DNA of 64,000 nt from Solwaraspora sp. WMMD791 (GTDB taxonomy: Bacteria > Actinomycetota > Actinomycetes > Mycobacteriales > Micromonosporaceae): assembly GCF_029581195.1 (NCBI RefSeq), contig NZ_CP120737.1, positions 5,867,001-5,931,000 of the forward strand. Direction: 5' to 3'. Of the stretch, positions 26,798 through 35,435 are shown piece by piece. The position numbers and the translations under genes are program-made. Positions within the stretch are counted from its first letter, which is position 1. Every line of letters starts with the position of its first letter. The notes beneath the pieces are model-generated. The model was given only the letters and a program-made list of their open reading frames with translations, made no database searches and was not told the DNA's origin.

Positions 26798-27214
26798 GTG
26801 CGGACCGGGCAGTCAAGGCGTCGGGTAGTGGTGGGGGCGGCGATCGTCCGCGAGGGGCAGGTGCTGGCCTGCGCGCGGGCTCACCCGCCGAGTGCGGCGG
26901 GAAAATGGGAGTTTCCTGGCGGAAAGGTGGAAAACGGCGAGTCGGAAGTCGACGCGTTGGTCCGGGAGTGTCACGAAGAGTTGGGAGTGACGGTCGCGGT
27001 CGGGCAGCGACTCGGCGACGACCAGGTGCTCGGGCACGGTCGGTCGGTCCTACGGGTCTACCTGGCCAGCCTGCTCGGCCCGGCCCAGCCCACCGCGCTG
27101 GAGCACGCCGAGTTGCGATGGCTGGCCGCCGACGAACTCGACCAGGTCACCTGGCTGCCGGCGGATCAGCCCATCGTCGCCGTACTCGGGCCGCATCTGC
27201 GTCAACCTCAGTAG
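26798..27214 (+). CDS. mutT: NUDIX hydrolase, MutT-type (8-oxo-dGTP diphosphatase)
   Basis: 138 aa, the normal MutT length, from GTG 26798. The NUDIX box is complete: GGKVENGESEVDALVRE followed by CHEELGV, preceded by the WEFPGG strand. Family members remove 8-oxo-dGTP or related oxidised nucleotides. An upstream start at 26603 would lie over the divergent gene. Its stop overlaps the stop of the convergent GH12 gene by 7 bp. Confidence 0.87.
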   Translation: MRTGQSRRRVVVGAAIVREGQVLACARAHPPSAAGKWEFPGGKVENGESEVDALVRECHEELGVTVAVGQRLGDDQVLGHGRSVLRVYLASLLGPAQPTALEHAELRWLAADELDQVTWLPADQPIVAVLGPHLRQPQ

Positions 27215-27984
27215 TTGATCTTCACCTCGAACGACTGGGAGGCGAGTCCGGCACCGCCGTGCCAGATCTCGAAGCCCGCCTCGATTCCGGTGAGGTACCA
27301 GTCACGGTCGATGTACCCCCGGCCCACGGCGTCACGCGTGAAGGCCGCCAGCTCCAGATCCTCCGCCCGGTCGGTCGGGCTGGTCCGCACGTATGCGACG
27401 TAGTTCCAGTGCCAGTCGGCGTGGTAGACGTCCCAGGTCGCCCCGGCCAGGGCGACGTCGCTGGCCACCAGCGTGCCGGCGGGCTCGGCACCGCCGTGGC
27501 GATCCAGCCAGACCATCAGTTCCGCCCCGTCCGGCGAGCGGTGGGCGTTCGCGTCGGTGTGGAACCACAGGTCGTACGTGGCGTTCCACCGGCCCTCGGC
27601 GTCGGCGGTGTCGAACGTCCAGTCGGAGCGGGCCGACCGCAGTTGCCGTACCTTGATCGGCAGCCCGCTGCCCACCGTGCAGTTGCCCCAGTGACAGCCC
27701 TGGTAGATCGTCGGGTACGCGGCCGCCGACCCGGTGCGCTTGTCGTGCTCGGAGCGGCTGACGGTGAACCGGCCCTCCTCGGTGACCCGCAGACACTGCA
27801 GGGTTCCGGCTCCCCAGACGTTGTTCATCACCACGTACCGTTTGTCGGCGATGGCGACCGTGTCCGTCCGGCCGCAGAGTTCGCCGGCGTCCGCGACCGG
27901 TGCGAACCAGACGACGGTGACCCCGAGGGCGACGACCGCGGCGAAGATGATCGAAAGCAGGCGGAAGCGCCTGAGTGCACACAT
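27208..27984 (-). CDS. Secreted glycoside hydrolase family 12 (endoglucanase/xyloglucanase-like)
   Basis: 258 aa. Signal peptide to about residue 32 (PVADAGE), then a single GH12 jelly-roll: YVVMNNVWGAG near the start, PTIYQGCHWGNCT, YDLWFHTD, the nucleophile Glu in ELMVWL, and the acid/base Glu in GFEIWHGGAGLASQSF at the C terminus. No carbohydrate-binding module. It should cleave beta-1,4-glucan or xyloglucan outside the cell. ATG 27984 follows AAGGAG. Confidence 0.9.
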   Translation of the reverse strand: MCALRRFRLLSIIFAAVVALGVTVVWFAPVADAGELCGRTDTVAIADKRYVVMNNVWGAGTLQCLRVTEEGRFTVSRSEHDKRTGSAAAYPTIYQGCHWGNCTVGSGLPIKVRQLRSARSDWTFDTADAEGRWNATYDLWFHTDANAHRSPDGAELMVWLDRHGGAEPAGTLVASDVALAGATWDVYHADWHWNYVAYVRTSPTDRAEDLELAAFTRDAVGRGYIDRDWYLTGIEAGFEIWHGGAGLASQSFEVKINY

Positions 27985-28158
27985 TGCCGTGGAGCTCCTT
28001 CGGCGGGCAGCCCGCATGGCGGACTGGTGCCGTGGGCTCGGCGGCCCGACACCGCCCACGACGGAAACGATCGACGAGGTTCGTTCCCGGCTCCGCCGAG
28101 GATGCTACGACTGTCGATCTGGTGCCGGCAACCCCGCGACGATCACGTCGCCCACGAC

Positions 28159-28197
28159 GATCGCCCCGCCTGCCGGTGCAAGGCAGACGGGGCGATC
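28159..28197 (-). terminator. Terminator hairpin of the sdhCAB operon
   Basis: GATCGCCCCG (28159-28168) pairs with CGGGGCGATC (28188-28197), extended by CTGCC/GGCAG inside after one mismatch. It lies 29 bp past the sdhB stop and before the GH12 promoter region. Confidence 0.7.
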
Positions 28198-28225
28198 ACC
28201 GTCAGTGACGTACTGTGCTGGCCGC

Positions 28226-29284
28226 TCAGCGGTCCTGGTCGGGGTGGTGGTAGTTCAGCGACTTGTCCGGCAGCGGGAAGGTGACGTCCTCGCCGAACGG
28301 TGACGGCGCGGCCGGCTTGTCGAAGGCCAACTCGCTGATCGGCAGGTGACCCTTCTCGTCCACCGCCGCGGCCTGCGGACGGGGGACCTGCCGGTGCCAG
28401 TTGACACCCCGGGCGGCGTCGGCCGCCGGGCTGTGGTCACCGTCGGCCGGCAACGCGCTCGCCGCGACGGTGCCGACAGGCTGGTCGAGGCCGGACTGAC
28501 CGAGCGCCGGACCGCTGTCCGCCGCGCCGTTCTGCCCCCGCCGGAAGATCTTGCTACCGAGCCACACCAGTGGATCGTACCGCCGGTCGACGACGCGCTC
28601 CTTCATCGGGATGATCGCGTTGTCGGTGATCTTGATGTGCTCGGGGCAGACCTCGGTGCAGCACTTGGTGATGTTGCAGTAGCCCAGCCCCTGCGAGGCC
28701 TGGGCGTACTGCTTGCGGTCGGTCCTGGTGTCCAGCGGGTGCATGTCCAGCTCGGCGGCGCGGATGAACACCCGGGGACCGGAGAAGGCGGTCTTGTTGT
28801 CCTCGTGGTCACGGACCACGTGGCAGGTGTTCTGGCACAGGAAGCACTCGATGCACTTGCGGAACTCCTGCGAGCGTTCCACGTCGACCTGCTGCATCCG
28901 GTACTCGCCGGGAGCCAGGTCCTCCGGCGGGCTGAACGCCGGCGTCTCCAACGACTTCTGGTAGTTGAACGACACGTCGGTGACCAGGTCCCGGATCACC
29001 GGGAAGGTGCGTAGCGGGGTGACGCTGATCGTCTCGTTCTCCTCGAACGTCGACATTCGCGTCATGCAGCCGAGCTTCGGCATGCCGTTGATCTCCATGG
29101 AGCAGGAGCCGCACTTGCCGGCCTTGCAGTTCCACCGGCAGGCCAGGTCGGGAGCCTGCGTCGCCTGCAGCCGGTGGATGACGTCGAGGACGACCTCGCC
29201 CTCGTTCACCTCGACCTGGTAGTCCTGCAGCTCGCCGCCGTTCTCGTCGCCCCGCCACACCCTGAAGTGGCGATTCGTGCCCAT
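28226..29284 (-). CDS. sdhB: Succinate dehydrogenase iron-sulfur subunit
   Basis: 352 aa. The N-terminal ferredoxin domain carries the 2Fe-2S ligands in CRWNCKAGKCGSC plus a later Cys (KLGC); the helical domain has CIECFLCQNTC and CNITKCCTEVCPEH for the 4Fe-4S and 3Fe-4S clusters. The core ends near residue 245, as in mycobacterial Sdh1; about 100 further residues, polar and Pro/Ala-rich, form an extra C-terminal extension. It passes electrons from SdhA to the membrane subunit. Its ATG overlaps the sdhA stop (TGATG). Confidence 0.95.
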   Translation of the reverse strand: MGTNRHFRVWRGDENGGELQDYQVEVNEGEVVLDVIHRLQATQAPDLACRWNCKAGKCGSCSMEINGMPKLGCMTRMSTFEENETISVTPLRTFPVIRDLVTDVSFNYQKSLETPAFSPPEDLAPGEYRMQQVDVERSQEFRKCIECFLCQNTCHVVRDHEDNKTAFSGPRVFIRAAELDMHPLDTRTDRKQYAQASQGLGYCNITKCCTEVCPEHIKITDNAIIPMKERVVDRRYDPLVWLGSKIFRRGQNGAADSGPALGQSGLDQPVGTVAASALPADGDHSPAADAARGVNWHRQVPRPQAAAVDEKGHLPISELAFDKPAAPSPFGEDVTFPLPDKSLNYHHPDQDR

Positions 29285-31221
29285 CAGTTGTCCGCCTCCT
29301 CAGCGAGCGCGTCCTGCGCCAGCGCGTCGAACTCCGCCAGCTCCTCGTCGGTCAGGTACTTGGCCAGCTCCGCCCGGTCGAAGAGCTTGATCAGCTCGGG
29401 GCGCATCTTCGGCAGCGGCTTGTGTTCCAGCGTGACCGTCTCGCCGTCGAGCGAGCAGACCAGGTTGACCTTGCGCCACTGCGGGGCCATCGTCGGGTGG
29501 TCCTCGCGGGTGTGCCCGCCCCGGGACTCGGTGCGCTCCAGCGCAGCCTTGGCGGTGCACTCGGAGACGACCAGCATGTTGCGCAGGTCGAGCGCCAGGT
29601 GCCAGCCCGGGTTGTAGCGTCGGCCACCGGCCGCGCTGACCTTGGCCACCCGTTCTCGCAGCTCAGCCAGCTTGACCAGGGATTCGGCCAGCTCGCCTTC
29701 GCGGCGGATGATGCCGACCAGGTCGCCCATCACCGCCTGCAGGTCCTGCTGCAGGGTGTACGGGTTCTCCCCGGTGTCGCGCGACAGCGGCGCCAGTGCC
29801 TGGTCGACGGCGTGCTCGACCTCCTCGGCGGAGACCTTCGGCCGCCGGTCCAGGCTCGCGGCGTACGCCGCCGCGTGCTCGCCGGCCCGCTTGCCGAAGA
29901 CCAGCAGGTCGGACAGGGAGTTGCCGCCGAGGCGGTTGGAGCCGTGCATGCCGCCGGAGACCTCGCCGGCGGCGAACAGTCCGCGGACCCGGCCGGTGGC
30001 GGCGGCGGTGTCCGGGTCGACCTCGACGCCACCCATCACGTAGTGGCAGGTCGGCCCGACCTCCATCGGCTGCTTGGTGATGTCGACGTCGGCCAGCTCC
30101 TTGAACTGGTGGTACATCGACGGCAGCCGGCGACGGATCTCCTCGGCCGGCAGCCGGCTGGCGATGTCCAGCAGGACGCCGCCGGACTTCGTACCCCGGC
30201 CGGCCTTGACCTCGCTGTTGATCGCCCGGGCGACCTCGTCACGGGGCAGCAGCTCCGGCGGACGCCGGTTGTTGTCCGGGTCGGTGTACCAGCGGTCCGC
30301 CTCCTCCTCGGTCTCCGCGTACTGCTTGCGGAACACGTCGGGGACGTAGTCGAACATGAACCGCTTGCCGTCGGTGTTGCGCAGTACGCCGCCGTCGCCC
30401 CGGACCGACTCGGTGACCAGGATGCCCTTCACCGACGGTGGCCAGACCATGCCGGTCGGGTGGAACTGCAGGAACTCCATGTTGATCAGGTTCGCGCCGG
30501 CCCGCAGGGCGAGCGCGTGTCCGTCACCGGTGTACTCCCAGGAGTTCGAGGTGACCTTGTACGACTTGCCGACTCCGCCGGTGGCCAGCACCACGGCCGG
30601 CGCCTCGAACAGGACGAACTCGCCGCTCTCCCGGTAGTAGCCGAAGGCACCGGCGACCCGGGGGCCGTCCGGACCGTCCTCCAGCATCAGTTCGGTGATG
30701 GTGGTCTCGGCGAAGACCTTGATCCGGGCGTCGTGGACGCCGTACTCCCGCTTGTCCTCCTGCTGCAGCGAGACGATCTTCTGCTGGAGGGTACGGATCA
30801 GCTCCAGGCCGGTGCGGTCGCCGACGTGGGCCAGTCGCGGGTACTCGTGGCCGCCGAAGTTGCGCTGCGAGATCTTGCCGTCCTTCGTACGGTCGAACAG
30901 CGCGCCGTACGTCTCCAGCTCCCAGATCCGCTGCGGTGACTCCTTGGCGTGCAGCTCGGCCATCCGGAAGTTGTTCAGGAACTTGCCGCCGCGCATGGTG
31001 TCGCGGAAGTGCACCTGCCAGTTGTCCCGGCTGTTGACGTTGCCCATGGCGGCGGCCGCGCCGCCTTCGGCCATCACCGTGTGGGCCTTGCCGAACAGCG
31101 ACTTGGAGATGATCGCGGTGCGCTTGCCGGCCAGTCGGGACTCGATCGCCGCCCGCAGCCCGGCGCCGCCGGCGCCGATGACCACGACGTCGTAGTGGTG
31201 TCGTTCGATTCGGGTAGTCAT
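29284..31221 (-). CDS. sdhA: Succinate dehydrogenase flavoprotein subunit
   Basis: 645 aa, close to the 646 aa of mycobacterial SdhA1. The FAD-binding GAGGAGLRAA lies at residues 16-25, and His47 in GKAHTVMAEGG matches the histidine that binds FAD covalently. LQFHPTG, the catalytic Arg region and HGSNRLGGNSLSDLLVFG follow. It oxidises succinate to fumarate on the cytoplasmic side. ATG 31221 is chosen over in-frame TTG 31230, since the product then begins MTTRIERHHYDVV. It lies 13 bp after sdhC. Confidence 0.96.
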   Translation of the reverse strand: MTTRIERHHYDVVVIGAGGAGLRAAIESRLAGKRTAIISKSLFGKAHTVMAEGGAAAAMGNVNSRDNWQVHFRDTMRGGKFLNNFRMAELHAKESPQRIWELETYGALFDRTKDGKISQRNFGGHEYPRLAHVGDRTGLELIRTLQQKIVSLQQEDKREYGVHDARIKVFAETTITELMLEDGPDGPRVAGAFGYYRESGEFVLFEAPAVVLATGGVGKSYKVTSNSWEYTGDGHALALRAGANLINMEFLQFHPTGMVWPPSVKGILVTESVRGDGGVLRNTDGKRFMFDYVPDVFRKQYAETEEEADRWYTDPDNNRRPPELLPRDEVARAINSEVKAGRGTKSGGVLLDIASRLPAEEIRRRLPSMYHQFKELADVDITKQPMEVGPTCHYVMGGVEVDPDTAAATGRVRGLFAAGEVSGGMHGSNRLGGNSLSDLLVFGKRAGEHAAAYAASLDRRPKVSAEEVEHAVDQALAPLSRDTGENPYTLQQDLQAVMGDLVGIIRREGELAESLVKLAELRERVAKVSAAGGRRYNPGWHLALDLRNMLVVSECTAKAALERTESRGGHTREDHPTMAPQWRKVNLVCSLDGETVTLEHKPLPKMRPELIKLFDRAELAKYLTDEELAEFDALAQDALAEEADN

Positions 31222-31234
31222 GTCTTCCAAGCCC

Positions 31235-32041
31235 CTAGTTGAAGAACCGCAGGTCGCTGAACCAGCCGGCGGAGAGCGCCATCACGTAGAAGTCGGTCAG
31301 CGCCAGGGTGCCGAGGGTGATCCAGGCCAGCTGCATGTGCCGGACGTTGAGCTTGGAGATGAACGTCCAGATCCGGTAGCGCACCGGGTGCTTGGAGAAG
31401 TGCTTGAGCCGGCCACCGGCGATGTGCCGGCAGGAGTGGCAGGACAGCGTGTACGCCCACAGCATGACCACGTTGCCGAGCAGGATGACGTTGCCCAGGC
31501 CGACGCCGAAGCCGTTCTCGCCGTCGAAGGCCAGGATCGCGTCCCAGGTGTTGATCAGCGAGATGATCGCGGCCGCGTAGAAGGCGTACCGGTGCACGTT
31601 CTGGAAGACCAGCGGGAAGCGGGTCTCACCGGTGTAGCGCTGGTGGCCGTCCGGTACCGCGCAGGCCGGCGGGCTCAGCCAGAACGCCCGGTAGTAGGCC
31701 TTGCGGTAGTAGTAGCAGGTGAGCCGGAACAGCAGCAGGAACGGCAGGGTCAGCGCGGCGTCCGGGATGATCCACCAGCCGGGCAGGAACCGGCCGAAGT
31801 GCGCGGCCTCCGGTACGCAGCGTTCGGTGACGCAGGGTGAGTAGAACGGGGTCAGGTAGTGGTACTCGTCGACCCAGTAGAAGTCGTGCATGAAAACACG
31901 GACAGTGGCGTAGGTGACCCAGGCACCGAGTCCGATGACGGTGATGAGCGGGGGTAGCCACCACCGGTCGGTGCGCAACGTCTTCGCCGCGATGGCGGCG
32001 CGCGCCCGCGCCTGCCCCGGCGTCGTTGCCGTAGTCGTCAT
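31235..32041 (-). CDS. sdhC: Succinate dehydrogenase membrane subunit (Sdh1-type SdhC)
   Basis: 268 aa with five or so membrane helices, similar in length to mycobacterial SdhC1 (273 aa). Features are FMHDFYWVDEYHYLTPFYSP, a helix pair with FLLLFRLTCYYYRKAYYRAFW, and CHSCRH near the C terminus; the many His could bind quinone or haem. No separate SdhD is present, as in the Sdh1-type complexes. ATG 32041 has AGGGAGA upstream. First gene of the operon; the upstream region carries a promoter with an iron box. Confidence 0.88.
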   Translation of the reverse strand: MTTTATTPGQARARAAIAAKTLRTDRWWLPPLITVIGLGAWVTYATVRVFMHDFYWVDEYHYLTPFYSPCVTERCVPEAAHFGRFLPGWWIIPDAALTLPFLLLFRLTCYYYRKAYYRAFWLSPPACAVPDGHQRYTGETRFPLVFQNVHRYAFYAAAIISLINTWDAILAFDGENGFGVGLGNVILLGNVVMLWAYTLSCHSCRHIAGGRLKHFSKHPVRYRIWTFISKLNVRHMQLAWITLGTLALTDFYVMALSAGWFSDLRFFN

Positions 32042-32499
32042 CCTGTCTCCCTGACGGGGCCCGACTTTCCCAAGGCGGACCCGGATATCTTCGGCCGGTC
32101 CGTGGCGAGCAGGGCAGAGCCCAGATTGCCGTGCGACCGCGTGCTCCAATCCCGCGCCGCACGTTCGACGGCTGGCGCAGTCCGGTGCACACGTTACGCC
32201 CCGTACCGACGGACGTATGCGCAAGGGAGTCTCGCCGGTATCGCGTCGGTTACGAAAGCCCGGCCCGCCGCCGGGCGGGCGGATGTGCAGAACCTCACTG
32301 GATCCGTAGCGGCGTCGGTCACAGATCGGCCGTTGTCAACCGTCGGCGGGGTGGTCCGGCACCCATTGGTACGGGTGACGGGCGGCGCGGTCGACCAGCC
32401 CACACCGCCCGTCGCGGACCCACCAGAAGTGAGGTATGCCTAACCTAAGTGATTGATCGAGATGTCGTCAACACCGATGGTCGCCGGCGACACGGATGG
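32042..32499. other. Upstream region and probable long leader of sdhCAB
   Basis: 458 bp without a convincing gene. A promoter with an overlapping iron box lies at the distal end (32430-32471), predicting a leader of about 390 nt before sdhC. A 69-codon minus-strand frame (32194-32403) looks like shadow sequence. No known riboswitch was recognised in the leader. Confidence 0.55.
32430..32471 (-). promoter_or_regulatory. Sigma-70-type promoter overlapping an IdeR/DtxR iron box
   Basis: On the minus strand TTGACG (32466-32471), an 18-nt spacer and TAGGTT (32442-32447) form a near-consensus promoter pointing to sdhC. The -10 overlaps TTAGGTTAGGCATACCTCA (32430-32448), which matches 16 of 19 positions of the IdeR/DtxR iron-box consensus. 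Binding of iron-loaded IdeR here would be expected to repress. Confidence 0.75.
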
Positions 32500-33978
32500 T
32501 CAGCCGGCGGCGCCGCCGGTGATCTGCCAACTGGCCAGGTGCAGCGCCGGCGCATGCCACGAGGTGGCGTCCCAGGAGTCCGGCAGCCGGGTCAGCCGCG
32601 TACCCAGCCCGCGCACCGCCCCCGGGGCCAGCGCCTCCGGATAGGACTGGGTGAACCGCAGGTTCGCCACCGCCGCGACGATCTCGCCCGACTCGACCAG
32701 CCACACCCCGTTACGGGTCAGCCCGGTCACCACCAGACTGCGTGGATCGAGCACCCGGGTGTACCAGAGATCGGTGATCAGCAGGCCGTGCTCCATCCCG
32801 CCGAGCAGCGCCGCGCTGCCGTCCGCCGCCGGACCCACGTCCGCCGCCGGACCCACGTCCGCCGTACCGGCACCGGCCGCCGAGGCACCGGCCGCCGTAC
32901 CATCGCCGGCCGGACCCTGATCGGCCTGGTCGGCCGGGACCAGCCGCAGGTGCTGGGCCGCCGGCCCCCACACCACGCTGCCCGGCACCGCGTGCCCGGT
33001 CGAGGCCATCCCGGCCGCCGCCCCGGTCCGCCGATCGTGGGTGAGCGCCACCGACCGGCCAGCGTCGACCAGCACCGTACGGCCGGTCGGCGTGCCCTCG
33101 GCGTCGAACGGCACCCCGCCGCCGACCGCCGGATCGTCGACCAGTGAGATCGCCGGATCGAACTGCCGCTCGCCGAGGGCGACGAACGACCGCCGCTCGT
33201 GGTGCGCCTTACCGGCGAAACCGTAGTGGGCCAGCATCTGCAGCAGATCCAGCACCGCCGTCGGTTCGAGCACCACCGGGTAGCGGCCCGCCGGCAGGTC
33301 GACCGGGTGCCGACCGGCTCGGGCCTTGACCGCCGCCCGCGCCCCGAGCCGCGCCCCGTCGACGTCGGCCAGCCGGGCCGCCGCCAACCGGGCCACCCCG
33401 TCGACCCCGTCGACCCGGGCGATGCCGTCCATCGCCGCCTCCGCCGTGCGACCCCCGGCGGTCTGCCCGGCGCTGTTGGCGAACCCGGTCGACCGGTGCA
33501 CGGTACGGCAGTAGCCGGCGCACTCCAGGCCGTCGGCCGCGGCGACGAAGTCGCGCACCCGGGCGGCCCGCTGGTCCGGCCCGGCCTGGGCGGTCGCCTC
33601 GTCCCAGGTGCCGGCGGCGTGCAGCGGTGCCGGCCCGGCCAGTCCCGGCCAGGACGGATCCGGCGGGCACAGCCGCGCGGCGGTCAGGGTGCGCTCGACC
33701 AGGTCGGCCAGCCCGTCCGGACCGGTCAACGTCGTCGAGCCGATCGCGGTCCGACCGTCGAGGTGCAGCCGCAGCCACACCGTGGTCGCCGCCTCGGCCA
33801 CGTTCTGATGGATGAACGAGTTGGCGAACCGGGTCAGCGCCAGCGCCCGGTGGTCGACGTACGCCTCCGCCTGCGCGCCCGGCCCGGCGGCCCGGCGGAC
33901 CAGCTCCACCACCCGGACCGCCAGTTCGGTCTCGGCCGGCGACAGCGCCACCCCGGTCGTCCCCGCGTCCAGACTCAT
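32500..33978 (-). CDS. TldD/PmbA-family metallopeptidase-like protein (PmbA/TldE-type partner)
   Basis: 492 aa. Characteristic stretches are RFANSFIHQNVAEA near the N terminus, the NSAGQ region, the PVDLPAGRYPVVLEPTAV block and DLWYTRVLDPRSLVVTGLTRNG with GEIVAAVANLRF in the C-terminal third. As usual for PmbA/TldE partners, no HExxxH motif is seen; TldD supplies the metal site. The pair cleaves or matures peptides. An Ala/Gly/Pro insert of about 40 residues, coded by an 18-bp tandem repeat at 32821-32860, interrupts the C-terminal part. ATG 33978 overlaps the tldD stop by 4 bp. Confidence 0.85.
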   Translation of the reverse strand: MSLDAGTTGVALSPAETELAVRVVELVRRAAGPGAQAEAYVDHRALALTRFANSFIHQNVAEAATTVWLRLHLDGRTAIGSTTLTGPDGLADLVERTLTAARLCPPDPSWPGLAGPAPLHAAGTWDEATAQAGPDQRAARVRDFVAAADGLECAGYCRTVHRSTGFANSAGQTAGGRTAEAAMDGIARVDGVDGVARLAAARLADVDGARLGARAAVKARAGRHPVDLPAGRYPVVLEPTAVLDLLQMLAHYGFAGKAHHERRSFVALGERQFDPAISLVDDPAVGGGVPFDAEGTPTGRTVLVDAGRSVALTHDRRTGAAAGMASTGHAVPGSVVWGPAAQHLRLVPADQADQGPAGDGTAAGASAAGAGTADVGPAADVGPAADGSAALLGGMEHGLLITDLWYTRVLDPRSLVVTGLTRNGVWLVESGEIVAAVANLRFTQSYPEALAPGAVRGLGTRLTRLPDSWDATSWHAPALHLASWQITGGAAG

Positions 33979-35411
33979 CCGCGCACCCCCACCCGGACGC
34001 CGGTGAACCGGGCCGGCGCCGCCGGATGCCCGGTGTGCCCGACCTGGCCGGGCTGGCCCTTGCCACAGTTCGGCGTTCCCCACGCGACGCTCTCCGACGA
34101 CAGCATGTCCATCGACCGCCAGAACACCGGGCCGATCCCGGTGTACGTCGGATTGCGCAGCATCCGCCCCAACTTTCCGTTCTTGATCTCCCAGCCGACC
34201 TCGCAGCCGAACTGGAAGTTCAGCCGCTTGTCGTCGATCGACCAGGACCGGTTGAAGTCCATCAGCACCCCGTCGTCGGTCGCCGCGATCATCTCGTCCA
34301 GGGTGTGCGGCCCAGGTTCCAGACCGACGTTGGTCATCCGCACCATCGGCAGCCGCGACCAGCCGTCGGCCCGCACACTGCCGCCGTGGTCGAGCCCGGC
34401 GACCGCCGCCGAGTCCCGCCCGGCCAGTACGCCGACCCACCGGCCCTCGCGCACCGCGTCCCGCTTGACCGCCGGGCTGCCCTCGTCGTCGAACCCGAAG
34501 CTGCCCAACGCCCCCGGGATCGTGGGGTCGATGGTGACGTTCATCAGCTCGGAGCCGTACCGCAGGCTGCCCAGCTGGGCCAGGTCCAGCCAGGACGTCC
34601 CGGCGAAGGCCGCCTCCCAGCCCAGGATCCGGTCCAGCTCGATGGCGTGTCCGACCGACTCGTGGATCTGCAGCGCCATCTGTTCCCCGCCGAGGATCAG
34701 CGTGGTCTCCCCGGCCGGGCACGGCGGCGCGGTCAGCAGTGCCCGTGCCTCCTGGGCGATCCGGGCGGCATGCGCCGGCAGGTCCAGGCTGTCGACCAGC
34801 TCCCAGCCGCTGGTGCCGTACTGGCCCCGGTACGACGGGTAGGACCGGCGCTGGGTCTCGCCGTCGCCGATCACGGTCGCCGACAGCCCGGCTCCGCACT
34901 CGCGGATCCGCTGGTCGATCCGGTGGCCCTCGCTGGAGACGAACCATTTGTCGGTGTCCCAGATCTGGTACAGCCCTTCGGCCAGGTCCGCGCCGTGCTC
35001 CCGCATCGTCGCGGTGGCCGACACCAGCAGGTCACCCTTGTCCGACAACGGCACCGTGAGCGGGTCGACCAGGCACGGGCTGGCCCAGCTGGCGGCACCG
35101 GCACCGACCGGCACCAGGTCGATCGGCGGCCCCGGGACCTGGGCGCTGGCGGCGGCGATCTTCGCGGCCCGGCCGCCGGCCGCGCGGGCGGCGGCCGACG
35201 ACGGATCCGGTACGGCGTAGAAGCCCCAGCTGGATCCGACCAGTGCCCGCACACCGAGCCCGGCGTCGCTGTGCTGGACCAGCGCCTCGATCTCGCCGTT
35301 GCGGGCGGTCATCGACTCGTACCGGCGGTGCATCAGCCGGGCGTCGGCGTACCGGGCGCCCGCGTCGAGGGCGGCCTGCACGGCCGCCGTCGCCACGTCG
35401 AAGTGGGTCAT
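33975..35411 (-). CDS. tldD: TldD-type zinc metallopeptidase
   Basis: 478 aa. HESVGH (His250, His255) is the zinc-binding HExxxH motif, in QIHESVGHAIELDRILGWE; the family's SYPSYRGQYG and NCGKGQPGQ segments are present, as is the metal-ligand Cys in the latter. It should form a heterodimer with the next gene and cleave peptides inside the closed chamber. First gene of a two-gene operon, ATG 35411. Confidence 0.93.
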   Translation of the reverse strand: MTHFDVATAAVQAALDAGARYADARLMHRRYESMTARNGEIEALVQHSDAGLGVRALVGSSWGFYAVPDPSSAAARAAGGRAAKIAAASAQVPGPPIDLVPVGAGAASWASPCLVDPLTVPLSDKGDLLVSATATMREHGADLAEGLYQIWDTDKWFVSSEGHRIDQRIRECGAGLSATVIGDGETQRRSYPSYRGQYGTSGWELVDSLDLPAHAARIAQEARALLTAPPCPAGETTLILGGEQMALQIHESVGHAIELDRILGWEAAFAGTSWLDLAQLGSLRYGSELMNVTIDPTIPGALGSFGFDDEGSPAVKRDAVREGRWVGVLAGRDSAAVAGLDHGGSVRADGWSRLPMVRMTNVGLEPGPHTLDEMIAATDDGVLMDFNRSWSIDDKRLNFQFGCEVGWEIKNGKLGRMLRNPTYTGIGPVFWRSMDMLSSESVAWGTPNCGKGQPGQVGHTGHPAAPARFTGVRVGVRG

Positions 35412-35435
35412 CCGTCGACCCTATTCGACATCGGC

